Positions 8,640 to 18,092 of a stretch of 64,000 bases of DNA are shown here, piece after piece. The DNA is taken from NCBI GenBank assembly GCA_021107755.1, contig JAIOSF010000026.1, forward strand, positions 107,159-171,158, read 5' to 3'. This DNA comes from Arcobacteraceae bacterium (GTDB lineage: Bacteria; Campylobacterota; Campylobacteria; Campylobacterales; Arcobacteraceae). The notes under the pieces are model-generated. The model was not told the DNA's origin. It searched no databases and saw only the letters and a list, made by a program, of their open reading frames with translations. The position numbers and the translations under genes were made by a program. Every line of letters starts with the position of its first letter. The first letter of the stretch is position 1.

Positions 8640-11600
8640 ATTTGCCATAAATAGACCCATTACAACACTTATGGGTGTATTGACTTTTATAGTTTTTGGA
8701 CTTATGTCATATAAAACTATGCCTATAAATCTTTTCCCAAATGTGGATTTTCCTGTTGTTACAATTCAAACAGCATATAATGGTGCAGATGCAAGTACTG
8801 TTGAGACTAAAATTACTGATAAAATTGAAGAGGTAGTCAGTGGAATTGATGGTATAGATAAGCTGATGTCAAGTAGTTACGATGGCTTAAGTGTAGTGAC
8901 TATTCAGTTTGAACTTTTTAAAGACTTAGATATAGCAACAAATGATGTAAGAGATAAAATAGGCTCTCTTATATTGCCAGATGAAGCAGAAAAATCAGTT
9001 GTTAAGAAGCTAGGAGCTACAGGGGCTGTTATCTCACTTTTTGTATCTACAAAAAAAGGGGATGCAACAGCTTTGATGCGATTAGCAGATGAGAAACTAA
9101 AGCCAAAACTTCAAAGAATACAAGGAGTAGGAGAGGTAAATATTGTAGGGTATCAAGATAGAGAGATACGAATATACATTAATCCTTTTTTACTCAATAA
9201 ATACAATTTAACCCCTTATGAACTCCAGCAAATAATAAGTAGCCAAAATATTTCACAAGGGGCAGGAAAACTTATCAATGATGATAAAGAGATAATCATA
9301 AAAGTACAAGCAGATGCCCTTAGTGTGGAAGCATTATCCAATATATTTATAAAACAAGGTATCAAGTTAAAAGATATTGCTAAGATTGAAGATGGGTTAA
9401 GTGATACGAGTAGTTTCTCTTCATACAATGGAAATCAAGGTGTAATGCTTGAGGTGAAAAAAATATCTGGTGAAAATGTACTCAATATTATCAAAGGTGT
9501 TAAAGAAGTTTTACCAAGACTTGAAACAATAGCAGGGGAAGATTACCAAATACAGTTATTACAAGATCAAAGTGATAAGATAATGGTAAATATAAATAAT
9601 GTAACTTTTGACCTTATTTATGGTTCTATTTTGGCTATTATAATTGTATTTTTCTTTTTACGAAATTTTACTGCAACTTTTGTTTCTGCTCTTGCAATTC
9701 CTACTTCTATTATAGGTACCTTTGCTATTATTGATTGGTTGGGGTATGATTTAAATCGTTTGACACTTATTGGTCTTACATTAGCTATTGGGATATTTAT
9801 CGATGATGCTATTGTTGTTATTGAAAATATTACCAAAAAACTAGAGCAGGGACTTGAGCCATTTAAAGCTTCAGTTGAAGGGATCAAAGAGGTTGCTTTC
9901 TCTATCTTAGCTATCTCTTCTGTTTTACTTGCTGTTTTTATACCAGTTGCTTTTATGGATGGGATTGTGGGGATGTTTTTTAACTCTTTTGCCATGACTG
10001 TTGCTGCTGGTATTATATTGTCTTATCTAGTAGCTGTTATGTTTATTCCTACTGTTGGTGCTAGAGTTTTAAATGCAAGTGAAAGTAAGTTTTACCATTT
10101 TACAGAGCCTTTTTTTGTGAAGTTAGATAAAACTTATGTTGCTATATTAAAACAGCTTTTGAGATTTAAAACATTAACTATAGTTTTAACTATTGGATTA
10201 CTTATAGCTTCTACAAAACTTACTGTTGGTATGGATTTTATGCCTATGGAAGATAATAGTGAGTTTCAAGTATTTATTAAAGCACCAGTTGGTACAAATC
10301 TAGAAAATATGAAACAAAAAATACAATCATTAGTTGATAAAATAGAAAAAGACAGTGTTGTTGAATATAGTGTAATCTCTATAGGATACAATAGTGCAAA
10401 AGAGATAAACAAAGCGAAAATTTATGTAAAGATGAAACCAAAAGAGCAGAGAGCGGGTATCTCTCAAGAGGATATGGTAGTAAAATATACCAATGAGTTT
10501 AAATCAATTAAAGATATGACAATTACAGTTGAAGACTTACCACCTTTTGATACAGGAAGTTCTAATGCCCCAGTTCAAATTGTAATAACAGGAGATAGCC
10601 TAGATGTACTGGAAAAAACCACAACAAAAGTTATGGAGATGTTGCAAAATACAAAAGGGCTAGTAAATATAGATAGAGACTATGAGAGTGGAAAACCACA
10701 AATTAAAATCAATATCAAAAGACAAAATACTCAAGTAGCAGGGGTGAGTGCAAACGAGATAGCAGGGGTATTAGCAAGTGCATATAGTAGTGATAGAGCA
10801 ATCTCTTTTTATGAAGAGAAAGGGAGACAGTTTGATATAACACTTCGATTTGAAGATCAGTATAGAAAATCAATTGATGATATGAAAAGATTACAGGTGC
10901 GAGCTAGTAATGGGGAGTTTGTATCTTTAGAAGGGCTTGTAACTTTCCAAGAAGATACAACAACTGCTTCTATAAATAGATTTGATAGGGAGAGAAAAGT
11001 TCTCGTAACTGCTGGGTTGTTTGGCGATAGTTTAAACAATGTTGTAACAACAATAGATACAAATATAAAAGAATTGTTACCACAAGGGTATAACTATAGA
11101 TATACAGGGGATATAGAAAATATGGCAGATACAGCAGCTGCATTTGGTGGTGCTGTACTTTTAGCTGTTATATTGATATATCTTATTTTAGCAGCACTGT
11201 ATGAATCTTTTTTACAACCTTTGATTATTATGGTTTCTATGCCTCTATCTTTTACTGGGGTTATGGTAGCTTTATATTTAAGTGGAAATAGTTTTAGTTT
11301 ATTTGTGATGATTGGTATAATCTTACTTTTAGGTATGGTTGGGAAAAATGCGATTTTAGTTGTTGATTTTGCAAATAAGGCAGTGGAAGATGGAAAAAGT
11401 GTAGATGATGCACTTTTAGAAGCTGGTGAGAAACGGCTTCGACCAATTTTGATGACAACATTTGCTATGATTGGTGCTATGGCACCACTTGCATTTGGAA
11501 CAGGTGCAGGGAGTGAGTCAAATGCACCTATGGCATTAGCTATTATTGGGGGACTTGTAAGTTCTACAGTGCTGACACTCCTTGTTGTACCTGCAATGTA

Positions 11601-11664
11601 TAAGTTTATCTATCCTGTGGATAGATTTTTAAGAAAATTTTATGAGAAGGGGAAAGTTGTATGA
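8632..11664 (+). CDS. Second RND (HAE1-type) efflux pump, without adaptor gene
   Basis: 1010 residues. The N-terminus (FAINRPITTLMGVLTF), two periplasmic loops, the paired Asp in IGIFIDDAIVVIENI and the late LGMVGKNAILVVDFAN are standard for proton-driven RND exporters. It is not a copy of the 2919-6041 pump, being shorter and divergent. No membrane fusion protein or outer-membrane channel gene is adjacent: it is flanked by the Cys/His membrane protein (8-nt overlap) and a DUF2798 protein (4-nt overlap). It either borrows partners or works with these small proteins. Substrate unknown. Confidence 0.9.
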   Translation: MYKFAINRPITTLMGVLTFIVFGLMSYKTMPINLFPNVDFPVVTIQTAYNGADASTVETKITDKIEEVVSGIDGIDKLMSSSYDGLSVVTIQFELFKDLDIATNDVRDKIGSLILPDEAEKSVVKKLGATGAVISLFVSTKKGDATALMRLADEKLKPKLQRIQGVGEVNIVGYQDREIRIYINPFLLNKYNLTPYELQQIISSQNISQGAGKLINDDKEIIIKVQADALSVEALSNIFIKQGIKLKDIAKIEDGLSDTSSFSSYNGNQGVMLEVKKISGENVLNIIKGVKEVLPRLETIAGEDYQIQLLQDQSDKIMVNINNVTFDLIYGSILAIIIVFFFLRNFTATFVSALAIPTSIIGTFAIIDWLGYDLNRLTLIGLTLAIGIFIDDAIVVIENITKKLEQGLEPFKASVEGIKEVAFSILAISSVLLAVFIPVAFMDGIVGMFFNSFAMTVAAGIILSYLVAVMFIPTVGARVLNASESKFYHFTEPFFVKLDKTYVAILKQLLRFKTLTIVLTIGLLIASTKLTVGMDFMPMEDNSEFQVFIKAPVGTNLENMKQKIQSLVDKIEKDSVVEYSVISIGYNSAKEINKAKIYVKMKPKEQRAGISQEDMVVKYTNEFKSIKDMTITVEDLPPFDTGSSNAPVQIVITGDSLDVLEKTTTKVMEMLQNTKGLVNIDRDYESGKPQIKINIKRQNTQVAGVSANEIAGVLASAYSSDRAISFYEEKGRQFDITLRFEDQYRKSIDDMKRLQVRASNGEFVSLEGLVTFQEDTTTASINRFDRERKVLVTAGLFGDSLNNVVTTIDTNIKELLPQGYNYRYTGDIENMADTAAAFGGAVLLAVILIYLILAALYESFLQPLIIMVSMPLSFTGVMVALYLSGNSFSLFVMIGIILLLGMVGKNAILVVDFANKAVEDGKSVDDALLEAGEKRLRPILMTTFAMIGAMAPLAFGTGAGSESNAPMALAIIGGLVSSTVLTLLVVPAMYKFIYPVDRFLRKFYEKGKVV

Positions 11665-11885
11665 TAAATAAAAAGTATGAGTTTATATTATTTGCATTTT
11701 TAATGGCCGCTTTTATGGCTGGTTTTATGAGTTTTATTGTAACTCTAATAAATATTGGATTTGTTGATGGAATTTTGTGGTTTTGGTTAGAGGCATATTG
11801 GAAAGCATTTTTAGTAGCGTTTCCAACTATTTTTGTAGTTGTACCACAAGTGCGAAGAGTTGTAGCACGACTTATTAAAGATTAA
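11661..11885 (+). CDS. DUF2798 small membrane protein
   Basis: 74 residues with two membrane helices (about 9-31 and 42-62). The pattern of a small hydrophobic hairpin ending in VPxVRRVVARL is typical of DUF2798. It begins with an ATGA overlap at the end of the RND pump gene, so it belongs to the same transcript. Function is unknown; co-translation suggests an accessory role at the pump or the inner membrane. Its stop codon lies inside a 14-bp terminator stem. Confidence 0.82.
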   Translation: MINKKYEFILFAFLMAAFMAGFMSFIVTLINIGFVDGILWFWLEAYWKAFLVAFPTIFVVVPQVRRVVARLIKD

Positions 11886-11908
11886 ATAGTACTCACTATT
11901 TAATCTTT
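11877..11908. terminator. Bidirectional terminator between the RND pump unit and the SoxZ-like gene
   Basis: A perfect 14-bp stem (AAAGATTAAATAGT with its complement) around an ACTC loop covers the ends of two convergent genes. It contains the stop codons of both. A/T-rich flanks on each side fit termination in both directions. Confidence 0.75.
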
Positions 11909-12189
11909 GCTGTGTCTACTTTTTCATTTCCTAAAAGGTCTTTCCATACCATTTTTAAAGTATCACCTTTTTTAGCCCCTTTAAAATAGTATTTTACATA
12001 TGGGTCTCTTGATAAAGTTTGACTTGTAGTTGCTTCAAATACAATTGTGTCTCCAACGGTACCTATCATATTTGTAATATAGTTTGCAGTTTTCCCTTGT
12101 CTCTTTGCTTCTGCTTTACTTAGCATAATGTGTTTAGCCATCATTTTTACTACAACAATCCCATTTTTTAATTTTGCTTTTATTCTCAT
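11896..12189 (-). CDS. SoxZ-like sulfur-carrier partner protein, stand-alone
   Basis: 97 residues, the usual length of SoxZ. The opening RIKAKLKNGIVVVK, the M..H segment (MMAKHIM) and the YYFKGAKKGDTLKMVW region match the SoxZ immunoglobulin-like fold. In thiosulfate oxidation SoxZ pairs with SoxY, whose C-terminal Cys carries the sulfur substrate. No soxY, soxA, soxX or soxB lies nearby. No signal peptide is present, in keeping with SoxZ being carried out by a Tat-exported SoxY. It may serve a sox operon elsewhere, or be a repurposed carrier; the sequence does not decide. Confidence 0.75.
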   Translation of the reverse strand: MRIKAKLKNGIVVVKMMAKHIMLSKAEAKRQGKTANYITNMIGTVGDTIVFEATTSQTLSRDPYVKYYFKGAKKGDTLKMVWKDLLGNEKVDTAKIK

Positions 12190-12308
12190 AGTATCTATCC
12201 TTTTTTATAATAAAATATTATATCAGAAAAAATAGTAATTTTCATTTATATTTGGTTAAACATTGATTAATTTTGATTATCTATAATTTTAAAAAATAAG
12301 GGAATAAT

Positions 12309-12791
12309 ATGAATAAAATTTTTACAAAAGATATGGCAACATCCTTAACTACATTAGTATTTGTTGTTATGGGGATTAGTGGTGTTATGATGTATTTTCA
12401 TCTTATGGATAATTATGTCAAAGAGATGCATGAGGTACTAGGATTAGTATTTGTAGCAGTTGTGTTTTTTCATGTTTTTTTCAATTGGAAAAGTATGAAA
12501 AAATATTTTTCAAAAAAAGTTTTTTTATTTTCAACAATAATTATTATTGCTGTAACAATTGGATTTGTCACAAATGCCCCAAGTGGAACTAATCCAAAGG
12601 GTGCAATAATAAAAGCTGTATTATCAGCACCAATTGAAGATTCTGTAGTTGTGTTAGGATTAGATATGGAAACATTAGAATTAAAATTAAAAAATGCAAA
12701 TATACTGTTTAATGATGAATCAACAATCTCACAAATAGCAAAAGCAAATAATATATCACCTTTTAAAGTAGTAGCAATAATAAATGAATAA
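12309..12791 (+). CDS. DUF4405-type membrane protein with C-terminal soluble domain
   Basis: 160 residues. Three membrane helices (about 12-32, 42-60 and 74-93) hold His residues (HLMD, HEVLG, FFHVFFNW) placed as in DUF4405/cytochrome-b-like helices, so heme binding is possible. Residues 98-160 form a soluble tail (ETLELKLKNANI ... ISQIAKANNISPFKVVAIINE) that resembles a small helical domain. A TATAAT at 12282-12287 is a likely -10 box. It stands alone between divergent and parallel neighbours. Role unknown; an electron-transfer or chaperone role in the membrane is a guess. Confidence 0.72.
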   Translation: MNKIFTKDMATSLTTLVFVVMGISGVMMYFHLMDNYVKEMHEVLGLVFVAVVFFHVFFNWKSMKKYFSKKVFLFSTIIIIAVTIGFVTNAPSGTNPKGAIIKAVLSAPIEDSVVVLGLDMETLELKLKNANILFNDESTISQIAKANNISPFKVVAIINE

Positions 12792-12845
12792 CTTGATTCA
12801 CATTATAATTAATAAACTATAAGTTATAATTTCAAATGAATCAAG
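12792..12845 (+). promoter_or_regulatory. Inverted repeat spanning the start codon of the Bcr/CflA gene
   Basis: CTTGATTCA (12792-12800) is the exact complement of TGAATCAAG (12837-12845). The right arm begins at the second base of the MFS start codon. The 36-nt loop holds further weak pairing (TTATAATT against AGTTATAA). No Shine-Dalgarno sequence is visible before the ATG. The structure could terminate the previous gene or control translation of the exporter. The arms are certain, the role is inferred. Confidence 0.4.
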
Positions 12846-14020
12846 AAATCAAACAAACTTTACCAAAAGGTTTTGTAGTTATTTTAGCTATGCTTACATC
12901 CATATCCCCAATGGCAATGGATGTTTATCTTCCCTCTTTTACACAAATATCAAAATATTTTTATACCTCAATTGATCAAATTGAGGTAACTTTGAGTATC
13001 TATCTTATTGGTTTTGCATTAGGACAACTTGTAGGTGGTCCATTTTCTGATAGATATGGGAGAAAATTGTTTATATTTATTGGTTTAAGTATTTATATAC
13101 TATTTTCTTTTATGATTAGTATTGCCTCTAGTGTTGAGCAATTATGGGTATTTAGATTTTTTCAAGCTATTGGTGGTGGATTTGCTGTTGTAAATACAAG
13201 TGCAATTGTAAGAGATATGTTCCATGGAAAAGAGGGTGCAAAAGTGTTCTCAATGATCTCTATGGTTATGATGATAGCACCAATGGTTGCACCAGTTGTT
13301 GGTGCAACTATTTTACACTTTTCTTCTTGGCAGTTTATATTTATTTTTTTGTCTTTTTATGCTATTTTACTGTTGTTTTTTATAACAAAATTACCAGAAA
13401 CTTCCCCTAAAAATAAAACTAAAAATATGTTTACAAACTATATAATTATACTAAAAAATAAAAATGCAGTATTGTTGATGTTAGCAGGTGGATTTGGAAT
13501 TGCCGCTTTATTTATTTTTATTACTAAATCCTCTTTTATATATATGGAGTATTATAAATTAGATACTATGCATTTTTCATTGCTTTTTGGATTAAATGCA
13601 GCTGGATTAATAGTAGCGACAAAACTTAATATAATATTGCTTGAAAAATACTCCTCTTTAAAGCTATTTTTATTTGCAATTATTGCACAAATTTGTTTTG
13701 CTATGGGATTGTATTTTATCTCATCATTGAATATCTTGCCTCTGATGATAATTGGATTTGTACTGTATGTATCAACATTAGGATTAATTTTTGCAAATGT
13801 GTTATCTTTACTTCTTGAACATTTTAAAACAATTAGTGCCACGGCAACTGCTTTAAATGGTGTTATAGGTTTTTCAATTTCAGCTTTTATTGGTTTTGTG
13901 GCTAGTTTACTCCATGATGGTACTCTTGATAACATATTTTATCTTATGATAATCACCTCTTTTACATCATTAGTAATATTACTAATTCTAATACAAAAGA
14001 AGAAAAAAGTTTCTCAATAA
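12836..14020 (+). CDS. Bcr/CflA-family MFS drug exporter
   Basis: 394 residues with twelve membrane helices, the normal size for the Bcr/CflA (DHA1) group. Helix 1 has the family motif SPMAMDVYLPSF, the loop between helices 2 and 3 has GPFSDRYGRK, and helix 4 is followed by RFFQAIGGG. Homologues export drugs or small metabolites with proton antiport. The start chosen at 12836 puts about 14 residues before helix 1, as in relatives, though no clear ribosome site precedes it. Substrate unknown. Confidence 0.88.
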   Translation: MNQEIKQTLPKGFVVILAMLTSISPMAMDVYLPSFTQISKYFYTSIDQIEVTLSIYLIGFALGQLVGGPFSDRYGRKLFIFIGLSIYILFSFMISIASSVEQLWVFRFFQAIGGGFAVVNTSAIVRDMFHGKEGAKVFSMISMVMMIAPMVAPVVGATILHFSSWQFIFIFLSFYAILLLFFITKLPETSPKNKTKNMFTNYIIILKNKNAVLLMLAGGFGIAALFIFITKSSFIYMEYYKLDTMHFSLLFGLNAAGLIVATKLNIILLEKYSSLKLFLFAIIAQICFAMGLYFISSLNILPLMIIGFVLYVSTLGLIFANVLSLLLEHFKTISATATALNGVIGFSISAFIGFVASLLHDGTLDNIFYLMIITSFTSLVILLILIQKKKKVSQ

Positions 14021-14088
14021 TTTCTAAAATATGTTTACTATTGTAACATGTGATAAAGTTTTATACACAAAAAGTTACAAAAATGTAC

Positions 14089-14124
14089 AAATGCTACTTT
14101 AATGCTACATAGTACACATACAAT
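14089..14124 (+). promoter_or_regulatory. Promoter of the DUF485-ActP unit with tandem AATGCTA operator
   Basis: AATGCTAC occurs at 14090 and again at 14101, an 11-bp direct repeat (one helical turn). A -10 box TACAAT lies at 14119-14124, 30 bp from the start of the motif at 14089. The same motif, in the same register and at the same 30-bp offset, precedes acs (18787-18822). The half-sites bracket the -35 position, as activator sites often do. Motif and spacing are seen; activation by a response regulator is inferred. Confidence 0.7.
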
Positions 14125-14153
14125 CACTTTGATATTAAAAAAAGGAGAATATT

Positions 14154-14471
14154 GTGGATAAAACTATGATTGACAAAATCAAAGCGAATCCCTCTTATCA
14201 GAAATTGATTACTGAAAGAGGTGCTTTTGCTTGGAAATTAACAATTACAATTTTAGTGGTTTACTATGCATTTATTTTATTTATTGCATTTAGCCCTGAA
14301 ACACTTGGTGCTAGTATTAGTGGAGGACTTACAACATGGGGTATTCCAATTGGTATGGCTATTATTGTTTTTGCATTTGCGTTAACAGGAATTTATGTTA
14401 AAAGAGCAAACAGTGAATTTGATGATCTGTTACAACAAGTTAAAGATGATATTGCAAAGGAGATGAAGTAA
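14154..14471 (+). CDS. DUF485 small membrane subunit of the acetate symporter
   Basis: 105 residues with two membrane helices (about 27-47 and 62-85). DUF485 proteins are typically encoded just before ActP-type sodium:solute symporters, as here, where the stop overlaps the symporter start by 1 nt. The segment [16 protein letters not shown] is typical of the family. The start is GTG at 14154, 6 nt after AAAGGAG. It probably assists or stabilises the transporter; the mechanism is not settled in the family. Confidence 0.85.
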   Translation: MDKTMIDKIKANPSYQKLITERGAFAWKLTITILVVYYAFILFIAFSPETLGASISGGLTTWGIPIGMAIIVFAFALTGIYVKRANSEFDDLLQQVKDDIAKEMK

Positions 14472-16135
14472 TGGTAAAAATTTTATCTGCTTTAATGTTA
14501 AGTGCAGTTGCAGTTTTTGCAGCAGGTGCTGATCTAGGTGCTGGTACAAAACAAGATTTAAATGTACCTGCTATTATTATGTTCTTTATGTTCGTTTTTG
14601 CAACTCTTGGTATTACATACTGGGCTTCTAAAAAAACAAAAAGTGCAAGTGACTTTTATACTGCAGGTGGTGGTATAACAGGTACTCAAAATGGTATGGC
14701 GATTGCTGGAGATTATATGTCAGCAGCATCATTTTTAGGTATTACTGGTATGGTATATTTAAAAGGATATGATGGACTTATTTTCTCTATTGGATTTTTA
14801 GTTGGTTGGCCAGTAATTTTATTTATGATCTCTGAGCAACTTAGAAACTTAGGTAAATATACATTTGCAGATGTTACAGCTTATAGATTAAGACAAAAAC
14901 CTGTTAGAATTTTAGCAGCACTTGGTTCTATTGCAGTTGTTATTTTATACCTAATTGCTCAAATGGTTGGTTCTGGAAAACTAATTGAGATATTATTTGG
15001 ACTTGATTATGAGTTTGCCGTTGTTTTAGTTGGTGCACTAATGGTAATGTATGTGGCTTTCGGTGGTATGCTTGCAACTACTTGGGTACAAATTATTAAA
15101 GCTGTTTTATTATTAGCTGGTACAACATTTATGTCAATTATGGTTATGGCACAATTTGGATTTAGTTTTGAAGAGTTATTTAAAACTGCAACAGAGATTC
15201 ACTCTCAAGGTGTTGCAATTATGAGCCCAGGTGGACTTGTAAGTGATCCTGTTTCTGCAATCTCTTTAGGTATTGCTTTAATGTTTGGTACAGCTGGTCT
15301 TCCTCATATTCTTATGAGATTCTTTACTGTTGCTGATGCAAAAGAGGCTAGAAAGTCTGTATTTGTTGCAACTGGTTTAATTGGTTATTTCTATATCCTT
15401 ACATTTATTATGGGATTTGGTGCTATTGTACTTGTTCTTGGTGCTGAGGGTAACATCTATTGGGATGACGCTACAAACACATTAAGAGGTATGAATAATA
15501 TGGCAGCTATTTGGCTAGCACATGCTGTTGGTGGTGATTACTTCCTTGGATTTATCTCTGCTGTTGCATTTGCTACTATTTTAGCAGTTGTTTCTGGACT
15601 TACATTAGCTGGTGCATCTGCTATATCACATGACCTTTATGCAAATGCTTTTGCTAAAGAGGGTGAAAAGGTAGATGAGTTACAAGAGATGAGAGTTTCT
15701 AAATATGCTACTTTAGCTATTGGTGTTGTTGCGATTATTTTTGGTATTGCATTTGAGAAACAAAACATTGCGTTTGTTGTTGCACTTGCATTTACAATCG
15801 CTGCAAGTGCAAACTTCCCAGTATTATTTATGTCAATTTTCTGGAAAGGTTTAACAACTAGAGGTGCAGTACTTGGTGGATATATTGGTCTTGCATCTGC
15901 ACTTATCCTTGTTATCTTAGGTCCAGTTGTATGGACAAGTATTTTAGGAAATGCTGAGGCAATTGTACCTTACAAATTCCCAGCTGTATTTAGTGTGCCT
16001 ATTGCATTTATTGCAATTTGGTTCTTCTCTATAACTGATAGCAGTGATGATGCAGCTAGATGTCAAGAAGAATTTGAAGCTCAAAATATCAGATGTCAAA
16101 CTGGTATTGGTGCAGATGGTGCAGTTAATCACTAA
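14471..16135 (+). CDS. actP: ActP-type acetate/monocarboxylate sodium symporter
   Basis: 554 residues, a sodium:solute symporter of the ActP/YjcG branch. A signal-like first helix is followed by about 13 helices; the family motifs [21 protein letters not shown] (split here as SDFYTAGGG and [19 protein letters not shown]) and [13 protein letters not shown] are clear. It brings acetate, or another short carboxylate, into the cell. Its place with DUF485 before it, and acs further down the same strand under a shared operator motif, supports acetate as substrate. A strong terminator follows. Pyruvate or propionate transport cannot be excluded. Confidence 0.87.
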   Translation: MVKILSALMLSAVAVFAAGADLGAGTKQDLNVPAIIMFFMFVFATLGITYWASKKTKSASDFYTAGGGITGTQNGMAIAGDYMSAASFLGITGMVYLKGYDGLIFSIGFLVGWPVILFMISEQLRNLGKYTFADVTAYRLRQKPVRILAALGSIAVVILYLIAQMVGSGKLIEILFGLDYEFAVVLVGALMVMYVAFGGMLATTWVQIIKAVLLLAGTTFMSIMVMAQFGFSFEELFKTATEIHSQGVAIMSPGGLVSDPVSAISLGIALMFGTAGLPHILMRFFTVADAKEARKSVFVATGLIGYFYILTFIMGFGAIVLVLGAEGNIYWDDATNTLRGMNNMAAIWLAHAVGGDYFLGFISAVAFATILAVVSGLTLAGASAISHDLYANAFAKEGEKVDELQEMRVSKYATLAIGVVAIIFGIAFEKQNIAFVVALAFTIAASANFPVLFMSIFWKGLTTRGAVLGGYIGLASALILVILGPVVWTSILGNAEAIVPYKFPAVFSVPIAFIAIWFFSITDSSDDAARCQEEFEAQNIRCQTGIGADGAVNH

Positions 16136-16178
16136 AAAGTAAATGAGACAAAGTTTAGTTAGAATTTAAAATCAAATT

Positions 16179-16207
16179 AAAGCCCCTTATTTAAAGGGGC
16201 TTTTTTT
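16179..16207 (+). terminator. Rho-independent terminator after actP
   Basis: AAAGCCCCT pairs with AGGGGCTTT around a 7-nt loop and is followed by a run of T. This separates the transporter unit from the DUF294 gene. Confidence 0.9.
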
Positions 16208-16252
16208 ATGTAATTTGTATTATGATTATATAAGAAAAGTAAAGGAAAATAT

Positions 16253-18088
16253 ATGAGTCTTTTAGAGATAAAAAGTTTTATTAAAAATATAAAACCTTTT
16301 GATAATTTATTAAATAATGAGCTTGAAGAGGTTTGTAGTCACTTAGATATATTATATTTTAAAGACAATGAAGAGATTTTATCTCCTGCTAAAAATGCTG
16401 AATATCTTTATTTTATTATTAAAGGTGTGGTGCAAGAAAAACTAGAAGAGGAGGTGGTATCTGTATATTCTGCTAATGAGTATTTTGATCCTATAACACT
16501 CATTGAAAATAAAATAAAAAATACTTTTGTCACTGTACAAGAGTCAATTTTATATGCACTACCAAAAGAGATATTTCTAAAATATATGTATCAAAATGAC
16601 GCCTTAGAGAGTTATTTTTTTTCAACTATTTCACAAAAATTAAATAGTAGTATGCAAAATGAACAAAAGAAAAAGTTATTAGATTTTGCTATGTCAAAGG
16701 TTGAAGATGCCTATTTACAAAAACCGATCTATATAGATGAAACTGAAACTATCTATAGTACAGTTGTACAACTCACTACTAATAATATTCAATCAATTTT
16801 AGTTAAAAGAGCAGATGGTGAGATTGGTATTGTAACAGACTCAAGTTTTGTAAAAAAAGTACTTCTTAAAAGGATGGATGTAGATGGACCTATTAGTCAA
16901 ATTACAACTTACGGTTTAAAATATATAGAAGCTACAGACTTTTTATTTAATGCCCAACTACAAATGGCAAAATACAATATTAAAAGACTTGTGGTAAGAA
17001 AAGAGGGTGAGATTGTAGGTATATTAGATATTGTGAGTCTTAGTAGCTTTTTTGCTTCTCATACACACTCAACTAGCATGTTAATAGAAGAGGCTAAAAC
17101 TGTTGAAGAGTTAAAAGAAGCTAGTAGTAAGTTTATACGAACTATTCGAGTACTGTATGAAAAAGGGGTAAAAGTGAGATATATCTCTAAATTAATATCT
17201 CAATTAAATAATAAACTATTTCAAAAGCTCTTTGAACTTACTGCACCAGAGGAATTGAAAACAAAATCAGCTTTAATAATTATGGGAAGTGAAGGGAGAT
17301 CTGAACAAATACTACGAACAGATCAGGATAATGCATTGATTTTAGCAGATGATTGTAGTATGGAGTATGATGAGATTCTGAAATATACCCAAACTTTTAC
17401 AAAACATCTTGTAGAGTTTGGGTATCCCCTTTGTGATGGGAATATTATGGTATCAAATCCTTTTTGGGTACAAAATAGTACAAAGTTTAAAGAGACCATT
17501 TTTAATTGGATACATAAACCAAGTGAAGAGAACTATATGTATTTAGCGATTTTCTATGATGCTGTTGCAATTACAGGAGATAATAAGTTATTGACTGATT
17601 TAAAAGAGTATATGTATACAATATGTGAAAATGCACCATCTTTTTATCCATATTTTGCGAAGCCTATTGTCTCATTTGAAACACCATTAGGATTATTTAG
17701 TGATTTTGTTGTGGATAAAGATTTACATAAAGATGAATTAGATATTAAAAAAGGTGGAATTTTCCCTATTGTTCATGGGGTGAGAACTTTAGCTATAGAA
17801 AAAAAACTACATGAAACAAACACTGTAGATCGTTTAAAAGAACTTCATGAGTTAGATATAATAGATGAAGAGTTTATGAATGAATTGACTGAAGCATTTA
17901 ACTTTTTATTGACATTACGATTACGATTTAGGCTTGAAAAAATAGATAAAAGAGAAGAGTTGGATAATTATATAAATCCATCTAGATTAACTATTTTAGA
18001 AAAAGATTTATTAAAAGATAGTTTAAAAATAGTGAATAAATTTAAAAAATTTATCACATATCATTGTAAAATAAATATGATAAGTTAA
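16253..18088 (+). CDS. cNMP-binding/CBS/DUF294 nucleotidyltransferase-like signalling protein
   Basis: 611 residues. In order: a cyclic-nucleotide-binding-like domain (about 10-125), two CBS repeats (about 150-275) and a DUF294 nucleotidyltransferase-like domain with GSEGRSEQILRTDQDNAL near residues 347-364, whose Asp residues would be the metal ligands, and a C-terminal DUF294 helical domain. Proteins of this build are found beside acetate genes (actP, acs) in many Proteobacteria, often next to a DnaQ-like exonuclease, as here. It probably senses nucleotide or energy state; no catalytic activity is established that I know of. The next gene starts 4 nt after its stop. Confidence 0.85.
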   Translation: MSLLEIKSFIKNIKPFDNLLNNELEEVCSHLDILYFKDNEEILSPAKNAEYLYFIIKGVVQEKLEEEVVSVYSANEYFDPITLIENKIKNTFVTVQESILYALPKEIFLKYMYQNDALESYFFSTISQKLNSSMQNEQKKKLLDFAMSKVEDAYLQKPIYIDETETIYSTVVQLTTNNIQSILVKRADGEIGIVTDSSFVKKVLLKRMDVDGPISQITTYGLKYIEATDFLFNAQLQMAKYNIKRLVVRKEGEIVGILDIVSLSSFFASHTHSTSMLIEEAKTVEELKEASSKFIRTIRVLYEKGVKVRYISKLISQLNNKLFQKLFELTAPEELKTKSALIIMGSEGRSEQILRTDQDNALILADDCSMEYDEILKYTQTFTKHLVEFGYPLCDGNIMVSNPFWVQNSTKFKETIFNWIHKPSEENYMYLAIFYDAVAITGDNKLLTDLKEYMYTICENAPSFYPYFAKPIVSFETPLGLFSDFVVDKDLHKDELDIKKGGIFPIVHGVRTLAIEKKLHETNTVDRLKELHELDIIDEEFMNELTEAFNFLLTLRLRFRLEKIDKREELDNYINPSRLTILEKDLLKDSLKIVNKFKKFITYHCKINMIS

Positions 18089-18092
18089 CGAT

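Noticed and set aside
9618..9995. 125-codon open frame antisense to the second RND pump
   Set aside because: Same reason: mirror of a membrane-rich coding region, no ribosome site or family features.
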